Source: Undaria pinnatifida (lineage: Eukaryota > Sar > Phaeophyceae > Laminariales > Alariaceae). Taken from it: DNA of 64,000 nt. The translations under genes were made by a program, and so were the position numbers. Below the pieces are notes generated by a model. It saw only the letters and a program-made list of their open reading frames with translations. It was not told where the DNA came from and did not search any database. The stretch spans positions 14,355,076 to 14,419,075 of the forward strand of contig JABAKD010000030.1 in the NCBI GenBank assembly GCA_012845835.1. Reading direction: 5' to 3'. Positions 1 to 10,508 of the stretch are shown here, in pieces (within the stretch, counting starts at the first letter, position 1; each line of letters opens with the position of its first letter).

Positions 1-177
1 GTGAGCGAGGACGCCATACGCGAGGCTTTCGCCCAGTACGGTACCATCACGAGCGCCCGCGTCATAGTGGACAACTCGAACGGCCAGAGCAAGGGTTTCG
101 GTTTTGTCTGCTTCTCGGCGCCTGAGGAGGCTACGAAGGCGATCACCGAAAAGAACGGGAAAATGCTTCTAAAAAAA
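1..177 (+). CDS. partial RRM exon of a poly(A)-binding-protein-like gene, truncated
   Basis: The frame opens at the window edge and encodes the second half of an RNA recognition motif. It runs through [13 protein letters not shown], then the RNP1-type octamer KGFGFVCF, then [18 protein letters not shown]. This matches the cytoplasmic poly(A)-binding protein pattern ([22 protein letters not shown]), so RNA binding, probably to mRNA poly(A) tails, is expected. In PABPs the next residues are usually a G-K-P-L-Y-V strand. Here the match ends at an 8-A run near 172-179 and the frame runs into a tRNA-related repeat, stopping at 214-216. No convincing GT donor precedes the repeat; the best candidate, at about 186, already lies inside it. 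Either the exon is broken by the insertion, giving a pseudogene, or it is a captured gene fragment. The 5' part lies outside the window. Confidence 0.6.
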
Positions 178-590
178 ACCATGGTCTGTCGACGACGCCA
201 TTTGTTAAGGTATTAGTGGGGTATTAGTCCGTTTGACCACTTGTAAAAGGTTAACCAACAGCTTACCCAAACTAAGCCTTATTACACTCTCCCCCCCTGA
301 AACGGCGGGATAGCAGGTCGGCCGGATATACGGGCGGACCTGTCATTTATCCAAGCCGTTCCATTCCCTGGGGATGCCAGGGAAAGTGTTTTTCAAGTTC
401 GACATGGGGAAAACCTGAAAAGTTCATTATTGTGGATGGTGGGGGTCGAACCCACAACCCAAAAACCCACGGTCTGTCGACGACGCCATTTGTTGAGGAA
501 TTAGCGGGTTATTAGTCCGTTTGACCACTTGCAAAAGGTTGACCGATAGCTTACCCAAACTAAGCCTTATAACAGCGAGTCGACGAGGGA
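178..590 (-). repeat. dimeric tRNA-related SINE-like element, copy 1
   Basis: Read on the minus strand, two units carry the same succession: TTAGTTTGGGTAAGCTATTG, a block ending CAAGTGGTCAAACGGACTAAT, then AAATGGCGTCGTCGACAGACC. The unit at 433-590 also holds a tRNA-like 3' half: a T-arm with GTGGG pairing to CCCAC around TTCGAYC, which overlaps a B box. The same dimer lies in the opposite orientation at 17376-17830. I see no acceptor-stem partner, so this is a tRNA-derived retroposon and not a tRNA gene. Confidence 0.6.
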
Positions 591-785
591 AGAAAATGCT
601 GAATTCTTCTCACGATAAAAAAGAAGGTATGTACCGTATTGGGGAGGGGGCAGGAAGGCCCGCTATGTGACCCCGGATCTGAGCTACTACTGGGAGGGAG
701 CGCGAGAGTAATGCGAGGATAATAAATGGGATGAACAAAAAAAATTAAGAAAAAAGAAAAAGGGTTGGGGTTAAATAACATATAT
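575..785 (+). repeat. SINE tail fragment
   Basis: This is a tail module beginning GTCGACGAGGGAAGAAAATG, with CTCACGATAAAAA, GGGGAGGGGGCAG and GACCCCGGATCTGAG, ending in an A-rich stretch. Related tails lie at 3600-3890, 16565-16700 and 18050-18260, and a weaker match follows the tRNA-like heads of the SINEs at 5772 and 24713. The 5' head is missing here. Confidence 0.5.
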
Positions 786-834
786 AGTTGAGTTTATTAT
801 TTTGATATAGTCGAAAATGTATGGGATTATTTCT

Positions 835-1110
835 CCGTTCCTAATGGGTATATATTTTTCAAATGAAAAAATTCACTTCAGCTGTGAGATCGACCAAAAA
901 GGTTTTGTGATCAAAACTCAGCTTTGCACGCTGCGTGTGATACTTCGATCGCGCATGTCACCGGGTGTGTATGCCCTCGGGAAGGATACAGGTCGGTGAC
1001 TCCCCTGCGAACGCCAGGGTCAACAGGACTAAGACGTTCAACATTGTTCTGCGCATGGATACTGTATAACCCGCACTGAGAGGCACAAAAACAGACATCT
1101 GTGGAATTCA
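835..1110 (+). repeat. R1 repeat, diverged copy
   Basis: It carries the R1 signature CAGCTGTGAGATCGA, then a GCTTTGCACGCTGTGTGTGA-like block, GATACTTCGATCGCGC and GTGTGTATGCCCTC..AAGGATACAGGTCGG. Better copies are at 4605, 25690 (minus) and 51770 (minus). Confidence 0.6.
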
Positions 1111-1735
1111 GTATGCATGAAACAATAAGTGTTATAGTGTAAGTTTACTTTTGGAGTGGACTACTTGGGTCTACTGGGTTTGTACGCAAGTTCCTGTGTA
1201 CTCCCTGTATGAAACATGTGGCAGGCCAGCGGAGGTCCAGCCCAGGCCTGATACTCAGGTTGTTAGTGCTGTCGAGTCATGATGGAACATGCGGTGGACG
1301 TCGATCGCTACAGTTCCGACGTGATCTCTCTTCTGCTCTTGATGTAATGAACACGCACGCTCACACACCTGTATTGATCGAATGAAGGCCGACGAGTGAG
1401 ATCTGGCGTTTGACATCAGGCATCGGGCGGTGCGCATTTGACCCTGAAGCTCTTCGAACGCCCATCTCACACACTACCAGAGTGAATACAGAAACTAAAG
1501 CGTGGATCCAAAACGCCAGGCCCCTGCGCTCCTACAGATGGAAGCTCTTATCCTAATAATACTGAATGATCAACGGTGTGTGTCGGCTCGTACTCCATTG
1601 TTTTTGCTAATACAGAGTTATACTTCGAAGTATATTACTATGTCATATAATCGTAGAGTGCCAAGGCAAACAAAAAGAAGACATGACAAAATAACGATGT
1701 CATACTAAAATTCTCAAACCCGGCAGGGCTTTGTT
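1111..1735. other. no gene recognised
   Basis: Only short open frames on both strands, with no family signature, no splice-consistent exon and no clear repeat. I see nothing supportable here. Confidence 0.5.
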
Positions 1736-1739
1736 TTGT

Positions 1740-1862
1740 AAGTCCATCTACTGAGCTCTTGCTCAGGTTGCCCCCATCCCCAACGCTCTCCACGAACCTA
1801 CTCTCACCGTAATACGCGGCTACAGCCGCGACCGCGGCTACTCCGACACCCCCGACAACCAC
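1740..1862 (-). repeat. inverted partner A of a peptide-preserving repeat
   Basis: On the minus strand this reads AAVAAVAAYYGESRFVESVG followed by DGGNLSKSS. The plus strand at about 2555-2665 encodes the near-identical GAVAAVAVHVSDNGFVERVG followed by EGGNRSKSS. The two copies are inverted about 0.8 kb apart. They may be remnants of one protein-coding mobile element or of a gene duplication; I do not recognise the family. Confidence 0.45.
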
Positions 1863-2550
1863 CCCCTACAGGACAAGCTGCTCTTCCTCGATCTTCCTTC
1901 AGGCCTTTCAGGACGGGGCTCTAAGCCACGCGTCTCCGTCAAACGATGCAAGCCCTGTCACAACCCCGACGACACCAGCGACATCCCCAAGCACCTACCC
2001 GCGGACCTCACAACATACGTACTCACAGCTTCCGCCCCTACCAGGCCACCCTCGACGACGTCACCCTCGACGACGTCACACCACCGCCGGAGCGCCAGAT
2101 AGAGAAAATGCGCCCTCTTTCCAAGGAATCGAGAACCTTGTCGAATAAACTAGCGGCGGCGGCACGGACCTGGACGAACGCGACCGATGGGTCGCTATCG
2201 GGGGTGAACAAGCCCGACAGGCGGTGTGGCGCCGGTGAAACATCAGAGAGAGCTGTTCCGCGTGTACTCTGCATGCAGCGGTGTCTGGCATCGCTGAAAT
2301 CCCAACCAATGGCCTCGCGCGATAAAGCCGTCGGTCGTGAGGATGCCAAGCGAGTAAGGGGGGGGGCAAGGGCTGGGCAGGCGGTAGCACTTAGTAGGTT
2401 GTGGTAACCGGCTGGGCCAGCGGCGGCAGCTGGAATGTACTGGTCCCAGGCGTCACGGCGGACGCATGGGTTGGCGCGACCTGCAGCGGCTGTGCCCGCA
2501 AGGTCACAGGCACTGAGGGGTGCGGGGGGGGCGGGGGGGGCGGGGCGGAT
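1863..2550. other. GC-rich spacer between inverted copies
   Basis: One plus frame here contains CKPCHNPDDTSDIPKHLPAD, a lone CxxC, and another frame has a 153-aa low-complexity opening from 1946. Neither matches a family I know, and no splice signals define an exon. It may be the degenerate interior of the element bounded by the inverted copies. Confidence 0.3.
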
Positions 2551-2554
2551 GGGA

Positions 2555-2665
2555 TTGGGCTGGAGTGGGCGCGGTCGCGGCTGTAGCCGTACATGTCAGC
2601 GATAATGGGTTCGTGGAGAGGGTTGGGGAGGGGGGCAACCGAAGCAAGAGCTCGGCTGCTATGCT
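2555..2665 (+). repeat. inverted partner B of a peptide-preserving repeat
   Basis: Plus-strand partner of 1740-1862: GTCGCGGCTGTAGCCG, GGGTTCGTGGAGAG and GGGGGCAACC are shared with the reverse complement of the first copy. Conservation of the encoded peptide VERVGEGGNRSKSS is stronger than expected for simple sequence. Confidence 0.45.
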
Positions 2666-2984
2666 TAGGTTGCCCTATTCTGGGTTTTCGGTCTTCCTCT
2701 ATCTTGTCTTCTTCTATCTTGTTATGGTGTTTCATTCAGCGATCTGCTTTATTAGTGAATGGTCCTATCGGTGGCGTTTAGGCTTCATTACGAGGTGTGG
2801 GGGAATCTATAACCTCATATCTTTGTTCCGAATAGCCGCATCTTCGACCCCCTTTCACGGTACTTTAGGATGAACTTTGTCATCACCCTTCGACCGTCTT
2901 GAGGTCTGCATATACAACTATTATTCAGGGTGGGCTAATGTAATAAAGTGTCAATAAAGATGACAATAGATTTGGAAAGAGAGC

Positions 2985-3485
2985 CCCTGCAGAGTTTTGG
3001 TCTATCGGTCACAAGAATGCTCTCTTAAACGGAATATTCTGAGTGGAGAAGATAGCCCGTAGAATCTAGCTAGCTTTTATATCACAAGAGTGCTCTCGGT
3101 GATAGAGCAATCTTCCTCTGGATAAGATAGATAGACGTAAGCGCCATAAGCGCCACAGCGCAAAAGTTAGAATACCTCTGGACAACGTAGCTGCAAGCGC
3201 TTCAAGCGCCAATAAGAAAAAGAACATCTAGGAGAACGTTCTAGGCACGTTCCATAGAAAAAGGTCTAGAAGAGAGCACAGCAGCAATGCTGGGGAGAAG
3301 CGCGAACTCTGTGAGCCCCCCTCCTCTCCCGCCCGCCAAGGTCTCACTCCAGCTTTCCCGTCTCCTCGAGCTTCTCATAGCTCAACGCCAGTAATAAGAA
3401 ATCTACGAGAAGAAGAACCGGTGCTGTCTCCAAGCGAAGCTGACACCCTTGCGTCCCTTCCCTCACACCTCCCGGCATCTCGCCA
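2985..3485 (+). repeat. R5 repeat, copy A (about 500 bp)
   Basis: It matches the reverse complement of 15790-16290 along its length, with shared blocks CTGCAGAG, GTGGAGAAGATA, AGAATCTAGCTAGCTT, ACATCTAGGAGAACGTTC, CAGCAGCAATGCTGGGG, GAGCTTCTCATAGCTCAA and GCTGTCTCCAAGCGAAGCTG. It could be a solo LTR or a non-autonomous element; I cannot fix its ends. It lacks the 92-bp R6 insert present in copy B. Confidence 0.6.
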
Positions 3486-3589
3486 TATTGCTGGTACAGA
3501 ATATATAAATTCGTCGACTGGGAGTTCGACCGATTGATGTATGATAGTCGGAACTACTTTATTTATTGTTACCGTGTGGCAGCGTGGGA

Positions 3590-3890
3590 TAAATTGGACA
3601 CACACACGACAAGTCGGCGAGGGAAGAAGAAAAGAGATACGTTCCGAGTGGAAACGTGGGAGAAGTTCGGGACGCGACAAGTCGGCGAGGGAAGAAAACA
3701 AATACTACTCTGTCCCATTCTCGCGACAAAAACGAAGGCACGTACTGCCACCCGTGATGGGGAGGGAAGAAAAGAGTCCGCGAACAGCAATGACCCCGAA
3801 TCTGAGTTGCGCGTAGGGTGGGCGCGAGTCGATGAACGAAGAAGAAAGGGGCTATATCTTTCTCACGATGAAAACGAAGACTGAGGAGGT
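3590..3890 (+). repeat. SINE tail fragments in tandem
   Basis: ACAAGTCGGCGAGGGAAGA occurs twice (about 3608 and 3678), followed by TCTCGCGACAAAAACGAAGG, TGGGGAGGGAAGAAA and GACCCCGAATCTGAG. This is the same tail module as at 575-785. No tRNA-like head precedes it. Confidence 0.45.
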
Positions 3891-4604
3891 TGGTACTACG
3901 GCGATATCGTGTATGGCCGGGTGGTACTATTTGGTGTGGTAGTATTTTGAGAAAAACTGTCTAAACACGTCGTCAGCTGTGAGTTCGATGAATTTAGGGT
4001 CGATACTCATCGTGCAGCTTAATTGTAGACCGCATGATGCATAGTGGAAGCATCTGGGGGACCGACCCTGGGTTTAATTTAATCAAAACGGTCCTAACAC
4101 CGCCATTCATTGAGGATACCAAGAAGATACCATTGCTTTATGGCGCGATCATTCGACTTCATAGATAGGTACTACTGCTGCTTTACGGAATGATATTCGA
4201 TTTACATCGGAACGGCATCTACGCTCCTATATTGCCGGAGGGCAAAAAATATATAAATAATATGAATATCCCTTGTCATGTAGTATGACATGTACTATAT
4301 ATTATGTGGTTGTTTAAGTTTGGTGACTTTTGTGCTATTAATAAATAAGTGCCTGGCCATGTTCAACACACAACATGTTGAGCTTCACCTTCACAGTGAG
4401 CTCCTTCTAATATAAGTAGGCCCATTCGAAAGCTCCTCCTGCTGTCCAGAGTTTTCCGGCATATTTCAGGCACATACATTACACACGTTCAACTCCTACC
4501 TGTCGGACCATGCCGAAAAAGCAAAGCATCCCAAAACCAGGTCCCAGACGCTTCCACTATTATACCGAACTCATACCGGTCCGGTATATATTATACCTGG
4601 TACA

Positions 4605-4900
4605 CAATAAAAATACACTCTAGCTGTGAGATCGAAGATTTCGTCGAAACTCATCTTTGCAAGCTGTGTGTGATACTCCGATCGCAAGTATCACTGGGTG
4701 TGTGTCCTTATTGAGGATGTAGGTCGGCAACTCCCCTTGGAACTACAGTGTAGCTTGTACCAGGGTCAACAGGGTGATGTTGATCAATCTGTGCGCGGAA
4801 ACTACAAAACCCGTTTCTGAAGGGGAACAAAGCCTGACAGCTGTGGAAGGAACGGCATCAGTTTATCAAGTATATTCTGTAAGTCATACAGCCGGTGAGG
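4605..4900 (+). repeat. R1 repeat, near-complete copy
   Basis: It runs from AATACACTCTAGCTGTGAGA through TTTCGTCGAAACTCATCTTT, CTCCGATCG, GTGTGTGTCC..GAGGATGTAGGTCGG, CAGGGTCAACAGGGTGATGT and TGTGCGCGGAAACTACAAAA to CTGACAGCTGTGGAAGG and the TATTCTGTAAGTCATACA end. No clear terminal inverted repeat or coding capacity. A partial second copy starting AATCTGTGCGCGGAAACTAT follows at 4980-5095, separated by a G-rich spacer. Confidence 0.65.
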
Positions 4901-5199
4901 GGAGGGCGGAGATTTTTTAAGGCGTGGGGGCCGGGGTTTGAGCAAGAGGGAGCGGGGGGGGAGGGGGGCGGGGGCAACTTAATCTGTGCGCGGAAACTAT
5001 CGCTTCTTTAAGGGGACAAATCTGACGGTTGTGGGAGGAACGCATCATCAGTTTCCCATGTATTATATCCTGTGAATCGTACAACCGGTGAGGAAGGGGG
5101 GGGGGTGTTCGAAAGGGGGGGGGGGGAGGGAAACGGGGAAGGGGGATTTCTAACCGCTTTAGGTGGCATAAATGTATACCAGGTACCAGGTACCTGTTA

Positions 5200-5720
5200 G
5201 GAGCTTGCTATACGCGTGGTGCTAGGTCTAGGCGATGGTGCGGGTGGTGAAGAAGGGGGGAGTGCGGGGGGGGGGGGGGGTTATCGGAGCTACGGCATGG
5301 ATGGCTAGAAAGGTAATGAGGTGCTGTCACCGGTCTGGTAGTGTTTATTACTCTAGCAGATTTGATTTTCGGTGGGGCATTGGGGGAGGGGGGCGGTGGG
5401 GAAAGACGTTGTGTGCGCGTGTGTGTCAGGGGGGGGGGGAGGGGGTGGCGATGTTGGTGGGGAACGGAGGTGGATGGTAGCAACTATTCTACCTGTTGCG
5501 TGTTACAGGCAGGTGCCCAATATTTCAAAGATATACGATAAGTGGTGGGGAAGGAGGGAGCGTTCGGGGGGGGGGGGGGGGGGGGGGGGATGGATCGGAG
5601 CAACGGCATGGATGGCTAGAAAGGTAACGGGGTAATATCAACTGTCTGGCGGTGGTTTTTACTCTGGCAGATTTTGGTTTTAGGCGGGGCGGCGGGAGAG
5701 AACAAAACGAGGTGGGGGCC
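5200..5720 (+). repeat. R2 repeat, two copies with embedded poly-G
   Basis: The module starts GGTGCTAGGTCTAGGCGATG, GTGCGGGTGGTGAAGAAGG, then a poly-G tract, then GGAGCTACGGCATGGATGG, CTAGAAAGGTAATGAGGTG, GGTAGTGTTTATTACTCTAG and CAGATTTGATTTT. The second copy (from about 5535) repeats it with a longer G run. Other copies lie at 6905-7080 and, inverted, at 50885-51065 and 51225-51430. Confidence 0.6.
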
Positions 5721-5771
5721 TCGATGGGGGGGGATCAAACCCCTTTAGGCCGCATGAATGTATACCTGTGT

Positions 5772-6083
5772 GCCGGTCGCCCCGGTGGCGTATCAGGTTA
5801 TCCTCGAGCCTGGTATAGGTCAGTTTCGTGAGTTTGAATCCCCCCGAATGCATACCAGTATAAATTCGTGGAGACTTTTTCTTGCGCACAAATTGACTTG
5901 CGGAAAACGCGAGAGCGTGAGCTAGCAACACTCTTGAGAAATTGACGAGCAGAGGGATTGCTGAACTCTACGCGCGATAAAAATTGGAGGGAAGAACCGG
6001 GGGGAAGAAGGGACGACACCTGTGACCATGGCTTGCCCAGAAGCTGGAAAGTAGGAATGTGCGAAAAAAAAAAAAAAAAAAAA
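5772..6083 (+). repeat. tRNA-derived SINE, full copy with poly(A)
   Basis: The head GCCGGTCGCCCCGGTGGCGTATCAGG contains an A-box-like GTGGCGTATCAGG, and AGTTTGAATCCCC near 5831 is a B box, the spacing expected of a tRNA-derived RNA polymerase III promoter. A non-tRNA body with GCGGAAAACGCGAGAGCGTG and CGACACCTGTGACCATGGCT follows, and the element ends in about 20 A residues at 6064-6083. Other copies are at 24713, 26474 and (minus) 57830. Confidence 0.75.
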
Positions 6084-6137
6084 CTTGGGAGCAACTTTAT
6101 TGTACGTGCTAGGTCTAGGCGATGATTGTTGTTGTTG

Positions 6138-6470
6138 TTGTTTTCACATTAACTCGCATAATCAAGTCTGTGGTCACAGGACAGGCTCCAGTCACTCTGG
6201 AGCTGAGGGACACCCCAGGGAAAAACACACACAACCCAAGGTGGTACACGCATATATCACAGCTGACGCAATTCATGCCTCCACCAGAAACATGTAAAAG
6301 TGAAATCGGGAGTCAGTCTACGATGTGCCAGGTCCATACTGGTGCATACGTGCCACTACTCACGCGTGGAGAAACCGAGTATTCCGATTGCCACTCAAGG
6401 AAAACCACCACGTGTAAATTGCACGTAGTATCTATCACTACGCATACGCACGACAAACGCAAGTCAATTG
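6138..6470 (+). repeat. R3 repeat, full copy
   Basis: It shares with 54975-55330 the blocks TTCACATTAACTCGCATAAT, GGCTCCAGTCACTCTGGAGC, CGCAATTCATGCCTCCACCA, GTGAAATCGGGAGTCAG and ACGATGTGCCAGGTCCATAC, ending in CACGACAAACGCAAGTCAA. The perfect stem GCTCCAG/CTGGAGC with a 5-nt loop is kept in both full copies. No coding capacity is evident. Confidence 0.65.
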
Positions 6471-6674
6471 GAGAAAAGAAACAAAGAAAAGAAAAGAAAA
6501 GGAGATAAAGGAAAGGAAATAAAAGAGAAGAAAGCGAAACAAAACGAAAGAGGAAAGAAAAGAGCAGAAAAAGACCAGAAAAGCAAGAAAAGACAAGAAG
6601 ACAAGAAGAAGAAGCAAGGCAAGGGAAAAAGAAGAGAACAAAAAAAAAAAAAAGAAAAAAAAAAAAAGAAAAAT
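6468..6674 (+). repeat. 200-bp polypurine tract
   Basis: Almost purely A and G on the plus strand, built from short AAAGAAAAG-type words, and directly following the R3 copy. The R3 copy at 54975 is followed by a similar but shorter purine tract, so this is probably the decayed A-rich tail of the element. It keeps frames open on both strands, but those are compositional artefacts. Confidence 0.7.
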
Positions 6675-6904
6675 GTGATACTAGCAGACCTTAGGAACTG
6701 GCTAAGGATGGCATTGGGCTCACATATTGTACCACGTCCATCATCAATGGCACCGGGGAGAGAACGCAACATGGCGAAGAAGTCAGGGCGGTCTTATGCT
6801 ATCTTGTAACGGCCATTAGAAGGCCCACAACTTTCAACACGATGATGGCCAAACCCAGATTTCAGTCTCTTGGGCATGACGCCCCCCCTCCCCCCCCCCC
6901 CCCC

Positions 6905-7080
6905 CCTTCGATGGTGCGGGTGGTGGGGAAGGAGGGGGCGCGCGGGGGGGGGGGGGGGGGGGGGGGGATTAAACGAATTGGAGCCACGGCAGGGCTGTTT
7001 GGATAGGTATTGAGGTGATATCACCTGCCTGGTAGTGTTTATTATTGTAGCAGATTTGATTTTAGGTGGGGCGGCGAGGG
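6905..7080 (+). repeat. R2 repeat with about 24-G tract
   Basis: GATGGTGCGGGTGGTGGGGA, a G run near 6944-6967, then GGAGCCACGGCAGGGCTGTT and GGTAGTGTTTATTATTGTAG and AGATTTGATTTTAGGTGGGG: the same order as at 5200. Confidence 0.6.
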
Positions 7081-7159
7081 GGCTGTTTTTTCCGTGTGTG
7101 TGTGTCAGGGGGGGGGGACAACGCCTTTTCAGGGGGGGGGGACAACGGCCTTTTACGAA

Positions 7160-7320
7160 TCTCCCGTATATTCCAACAACCAGGACTGGCTATGTATACG
7201 AATGAATGGTCTTTGGTTTGTGTTTTCCCTGGGGTATTCCTCAGCTCCAGAGTGACTGAAGCCTGCCCTGTGACCACGAACTTGATTTTGCGAGTTAATG
7301 TGAGAACACAATGAATACAA
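7160..7320 (-). repeat. R3 repeat, inverted partial copy
   Basis: The plus strand reads CAGCTCCAGAGTGACTGAAG and TTTTGCGAGTTAATGTGAGA, the reverse complement of the R3 start including the mutated hairpin. The 3' part is missing. Confidence 0.6.
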
Positions 7321-7589
7321 GACAATAATTTGGAACAACCATTGAACTGCTGTGGTATACAGCTTTGTGGCGCGTTATTTTACATGGATCGCAAGATAGA
7401 ACATTTCTTTCCAATGGACAGGTGCTACCATACATAGTTACAGTGGTTTTCACCGTTACGACGTGGGGCTCTTGAGGTCGCCAATTATAAAACAGATACA
7501 TACAAGCGCGGTGATGTGGTGTCATGCAATGCCACCACCTTTGAACGCGAGGGGATGAGTGCAAATTGTTAGTGTTTGAATGGTGCCCG

Positions 7590-7765
7590 GTATATAACAG
7601 CAGCCACACATTCAATGAAAAACCTCGACGACCAGTGTGATTGCTGAACTTTATTATTCGCGACGAAAAATGAAGGCAAGATACGGGGGGGAGAAGGGAC
7701 GAGACCTGTAACCATGAGTTTTCCAGAAGAAAGTAGATAGATGTGTGTGGAAAAAAATAAAACAA
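7590..7765 (+). repeat. SINE body fragment
   Basis: GATTGCTGAACTTTATTATT, CGACGAAAAATGAAGGCAAG, GGGGGGGAGAAGGGACGAGA, CCTGTAACCATGAGTTTTCC and a terminal A-rich run match the body of the tRNA-derived SINE without its head, as expected from 5' truncation. Confidence 0.5.
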
Positions 7766-7769
7766 TTTG

Positions 7770-9540
7770 TCGATCATTGGCGCGCAAGTCGTCCCCAGAT
7801 AATTAGGAAGGGCCTACATGATAGATGAAACAATGTAACGAACTAAAATATCGATCATCGGCAAACAACTACCGAAAAAAAGATGAGTATTGACCCGAAA
7901 TTCGTCAAACTCACGGCTGACGTCCTTGAAATATTTTAGTAAAATACCAAAAACGTAAGGGGTGCGGACAGACGGAGGCAGACAGACAAACCTGCCTTCG
8001 TATCGAAATCTAGAGACTTGAGCAGATTTTTACGAACAATTTGACTAGACTTCTCAGTTCTACAAAAGCTAAGGGTTGAACGAGACCCAAGTTTACTTTT
8101 ACAGACAGGAAATATAAAAACTCAGCTCTACAAACAGAAAATGAGTTAATACTACACCAACTCCCGTGCAATGATTTGGTGAATGTCATCATCTACCCCT
8201 ACTGCCCACACAATGAGCGTCTAGGTAAGCGCCGCTGTTGTTGCCTTGACCTGGCTAGCTCATCACTGACAAGGCTTTAGAGGACACGATCCAAGCCCGT
8301 GGGGGAGGGAGGGGGGGGGGGGGGGGCGTTTGATGTGGCCTTGTGTAGGTGTTGGTGTATTGTCCCCGACTGGTTCACCGCCATTCTAACTTCTCCACAA
8401 ACGTCTTGTTGATACAGAGAACGTGAAGAATTGTAAGTAAAACATACATCATAGCCCCCCCCCCCTCCTTCCCTCGACGCCTGATGATCCATCAAAACAT
8501 GTATGTTCTGGCTTCGAGGACGCCTGGAGTCGAAGCAGAAATCGCTGAATGATTCCCGTGTAGTCAAGCTTTCATTAATTTTTCGCGTGTCAATCCTAAT
8601 CCTTCTGACGCCGGCTGCTCTCTAACCTCCTACACCGGTCTCTCTCGACTCCACTGTCATGTCAGATCGTGCTTCGATTTGGAGACGGCTCGAAGCGACT
8701 TCCGGTGATCGCTGAGAGAGACGGGGCAACACAACCCCAGAAGTGTCTATTTTTTTGTTTATACTGTATCAATAACGCGCAGAATACATGTGCGCGTATC
8801 AATATTTCTTATTTCTATGTTATGCTTCCTTGCGTCTGTTTGGCGCGATCAATATTTGTTTCTACTTGTTGGCAACAATTAATCCTGCATGCCACGTCCT
8901 TTTGTAATTTTCAACCTTCTGTTCCCCAAGAGCTACATCTTCTACAAGCCTGACCGACCTCTACGGAAACCTCCGTCTCGATTGGCCCCACCAAGTGTAC
9001 GACAAAAAATACCACTGGACTTCTTCCGAAAACAACAAACAAAAGAACGCGACCCACTACGTCCCGTTATCGCGGAGCGGTGCCGCGACCAACCCGCCAT
9101 CGTCAATGGGTGCCGCGGCCTACCGCCGAGTTTCTCAATTGGGCCCGGTCTGGACACACCGAGTGTCGCACATGAGACGGTGCAAAGAGAAACCCTCCCG
9201 ACAAGCAACGCCCACCCCCTCCCTTCAACCCCGTCCATCACAAACCAGAGTCAGTCTCGCGAAGAACGCTTCGGCACAACACATATGAAGGTATCGATAT
9301 ATTTACCAGCGCCTCATTCCGATAGGCACAACGCCCGAGCAGGATCGACGATTTCGTTTACTCGAGAACCCTTGAAAGGTTCCCAAAGCAAAAAAACACG
9401 CGACATTCTGGTACGCTCGCCCCCCCCCCCCTCTACTCCTTCCCTGCTTCTCGGTGCGCCCTAGTCTGGAGGGAAAAAAGGAAAGAGACCCTCCCCCCTC
9501 CCCTCCCCCCTCTCTCCCCAAGAGAGCAACCCCCACCCCT
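7770..9540. other. no gene recognised
   Basis: The stretch holds a short R1-like fragment near 7870-7925 (minus) and G/C tracts at 8308-8324 and 8456-8466. It also contains a 191-codon open frame at 8889-9464 whose translation (for example RPLRKPPSRLAPPSVRQK) shows no motif I know and no bordering splice logic. I do not call a gene here. Confidence 0.4.
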
Positions 9541-9544
9541 CCCT

Positions 9545-9620
9545 CCCGATTATTAACCACTGTAGAACTGAAACCCCATTTGGGGGGAAAAGTACTTGGG
9601 ATTAGAGAGGGCACATGTAG
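9545..9620 (-). repeat. R6 foldback element, diverged copy
   Basis: The reverse complement contains CTCTCTAATCCCAAGTACTT, CCCCCCAAATGGGGTTTCAG and GTGGTTAATAA, aligning with the R6 copies at 16031 and 18784. The terminal repeats are eroded. Confidence 0.45.
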
Positions 9621-9655
9621 AGTGGGAGCATATTCGCAGTGCGAAGAGAGCGAAG

Positions 9656-9850
9656 TTAAGCGCTCCCCCTCCCGCGTCCGCTGCCGCGTCCCTCTCCGCG
9701 GCCTTCGCCGCGTCCCCTTCCGCGGCCTTCTCCACGGCCTTCTCCACGGCCCCTGCCGCGCCCGCCTCCCCTGCCCGCGGTCATCTCGCAAGGGCGCGGG
9801 TACATCTCGTCCTCGCAAGGGCGCACGACTTCGGTTACGCCGTGCGGATA
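9656..9850 (-). other. Arg-Gly-rich open frame (possible RGG-type exon)
   Basis: The minus strand encodes EMTAGRGGGRGRGRGEGRG and further GRG/GEG repeats, ending in a stop at 9656. RGG repeats occur in RNA-binding and nucleolar proteins. The codons come from an imperfect GCGG/CCGC repeat, so this may be only simple sequence. A second RG-rich frame lies at 10509. No start or splice partner is clear. Confidence 0.25.
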
Positions 9851-10508
9851 TGATGGGAAGTTGGGTGGGGCGAAGGAGAGGAAAGGGGGGGGGGGGGGGG
9901 GGGGGGGTGAGCTGAGAGATGTGGGAGGAGCGAGGGGTGTTGTGTCTGTGGCATCACTATAAAAAAGTTGTGACAGACATGATGTCGACATTTTGCTTAC
10001 ATCACGGTGTTCTTTGTGTTGCTGCAGTCACGGTTTTGTATTCCTCAATCGAGGCGTTCCATGCTGTCGTGTCTTTTTCGTTTTTTCAATGTTTTCAGGC
10101 GGTGATGGCAGAGGCGGCGAGCGGTATTTTAATTTCTTCATTCCTTTGAAGACTTCCTAAGGAAAAAAAAAAAGCCGAAAGAAAGGAAACGATTCAACGA
10201 TTACACAAGTCGCCACACCGCGGGAGCAGCTCAGGCTACTGGTTGTTTTTTTTGGTGGGGCGGTCCGGAGAGCAGCAGTAAGGGTAATACAACACGCGCA
10301 CAGCATGCTGATGCTCGTAACGAGTCGCGCTCTTCCGAAACGTGCTTATCTAAACAGAAATGGGACCTGGCAGGGTTAATCTCTACCTGAATTCGATCTC
10401 AAATGGCAATGGAAATGGCAATCGGCGGCCGTGGCCTTGTTTTGTTGATCTCAACCTCAATCTAAACGCATCTGGACTATTCCACCGGCGGCATTCCTAG
10501 CGGGGAAA

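Noticed and set aside
6438-6809. Overlapping 100-codon open frames, Lys-rich on plus and Phe-rich on minus
   Set aside because: They are produced by the 200-bp polypurine tract, which lacks stops on both strands; no domain and no splice context.
8889-9464. 191-codon plus-strand frame as a gene
   Set aside because: No recognisable domain, Pro/Ser/Arg-rich, overlapped by frames of similar openness, and no bordering introns or homologous pattern.
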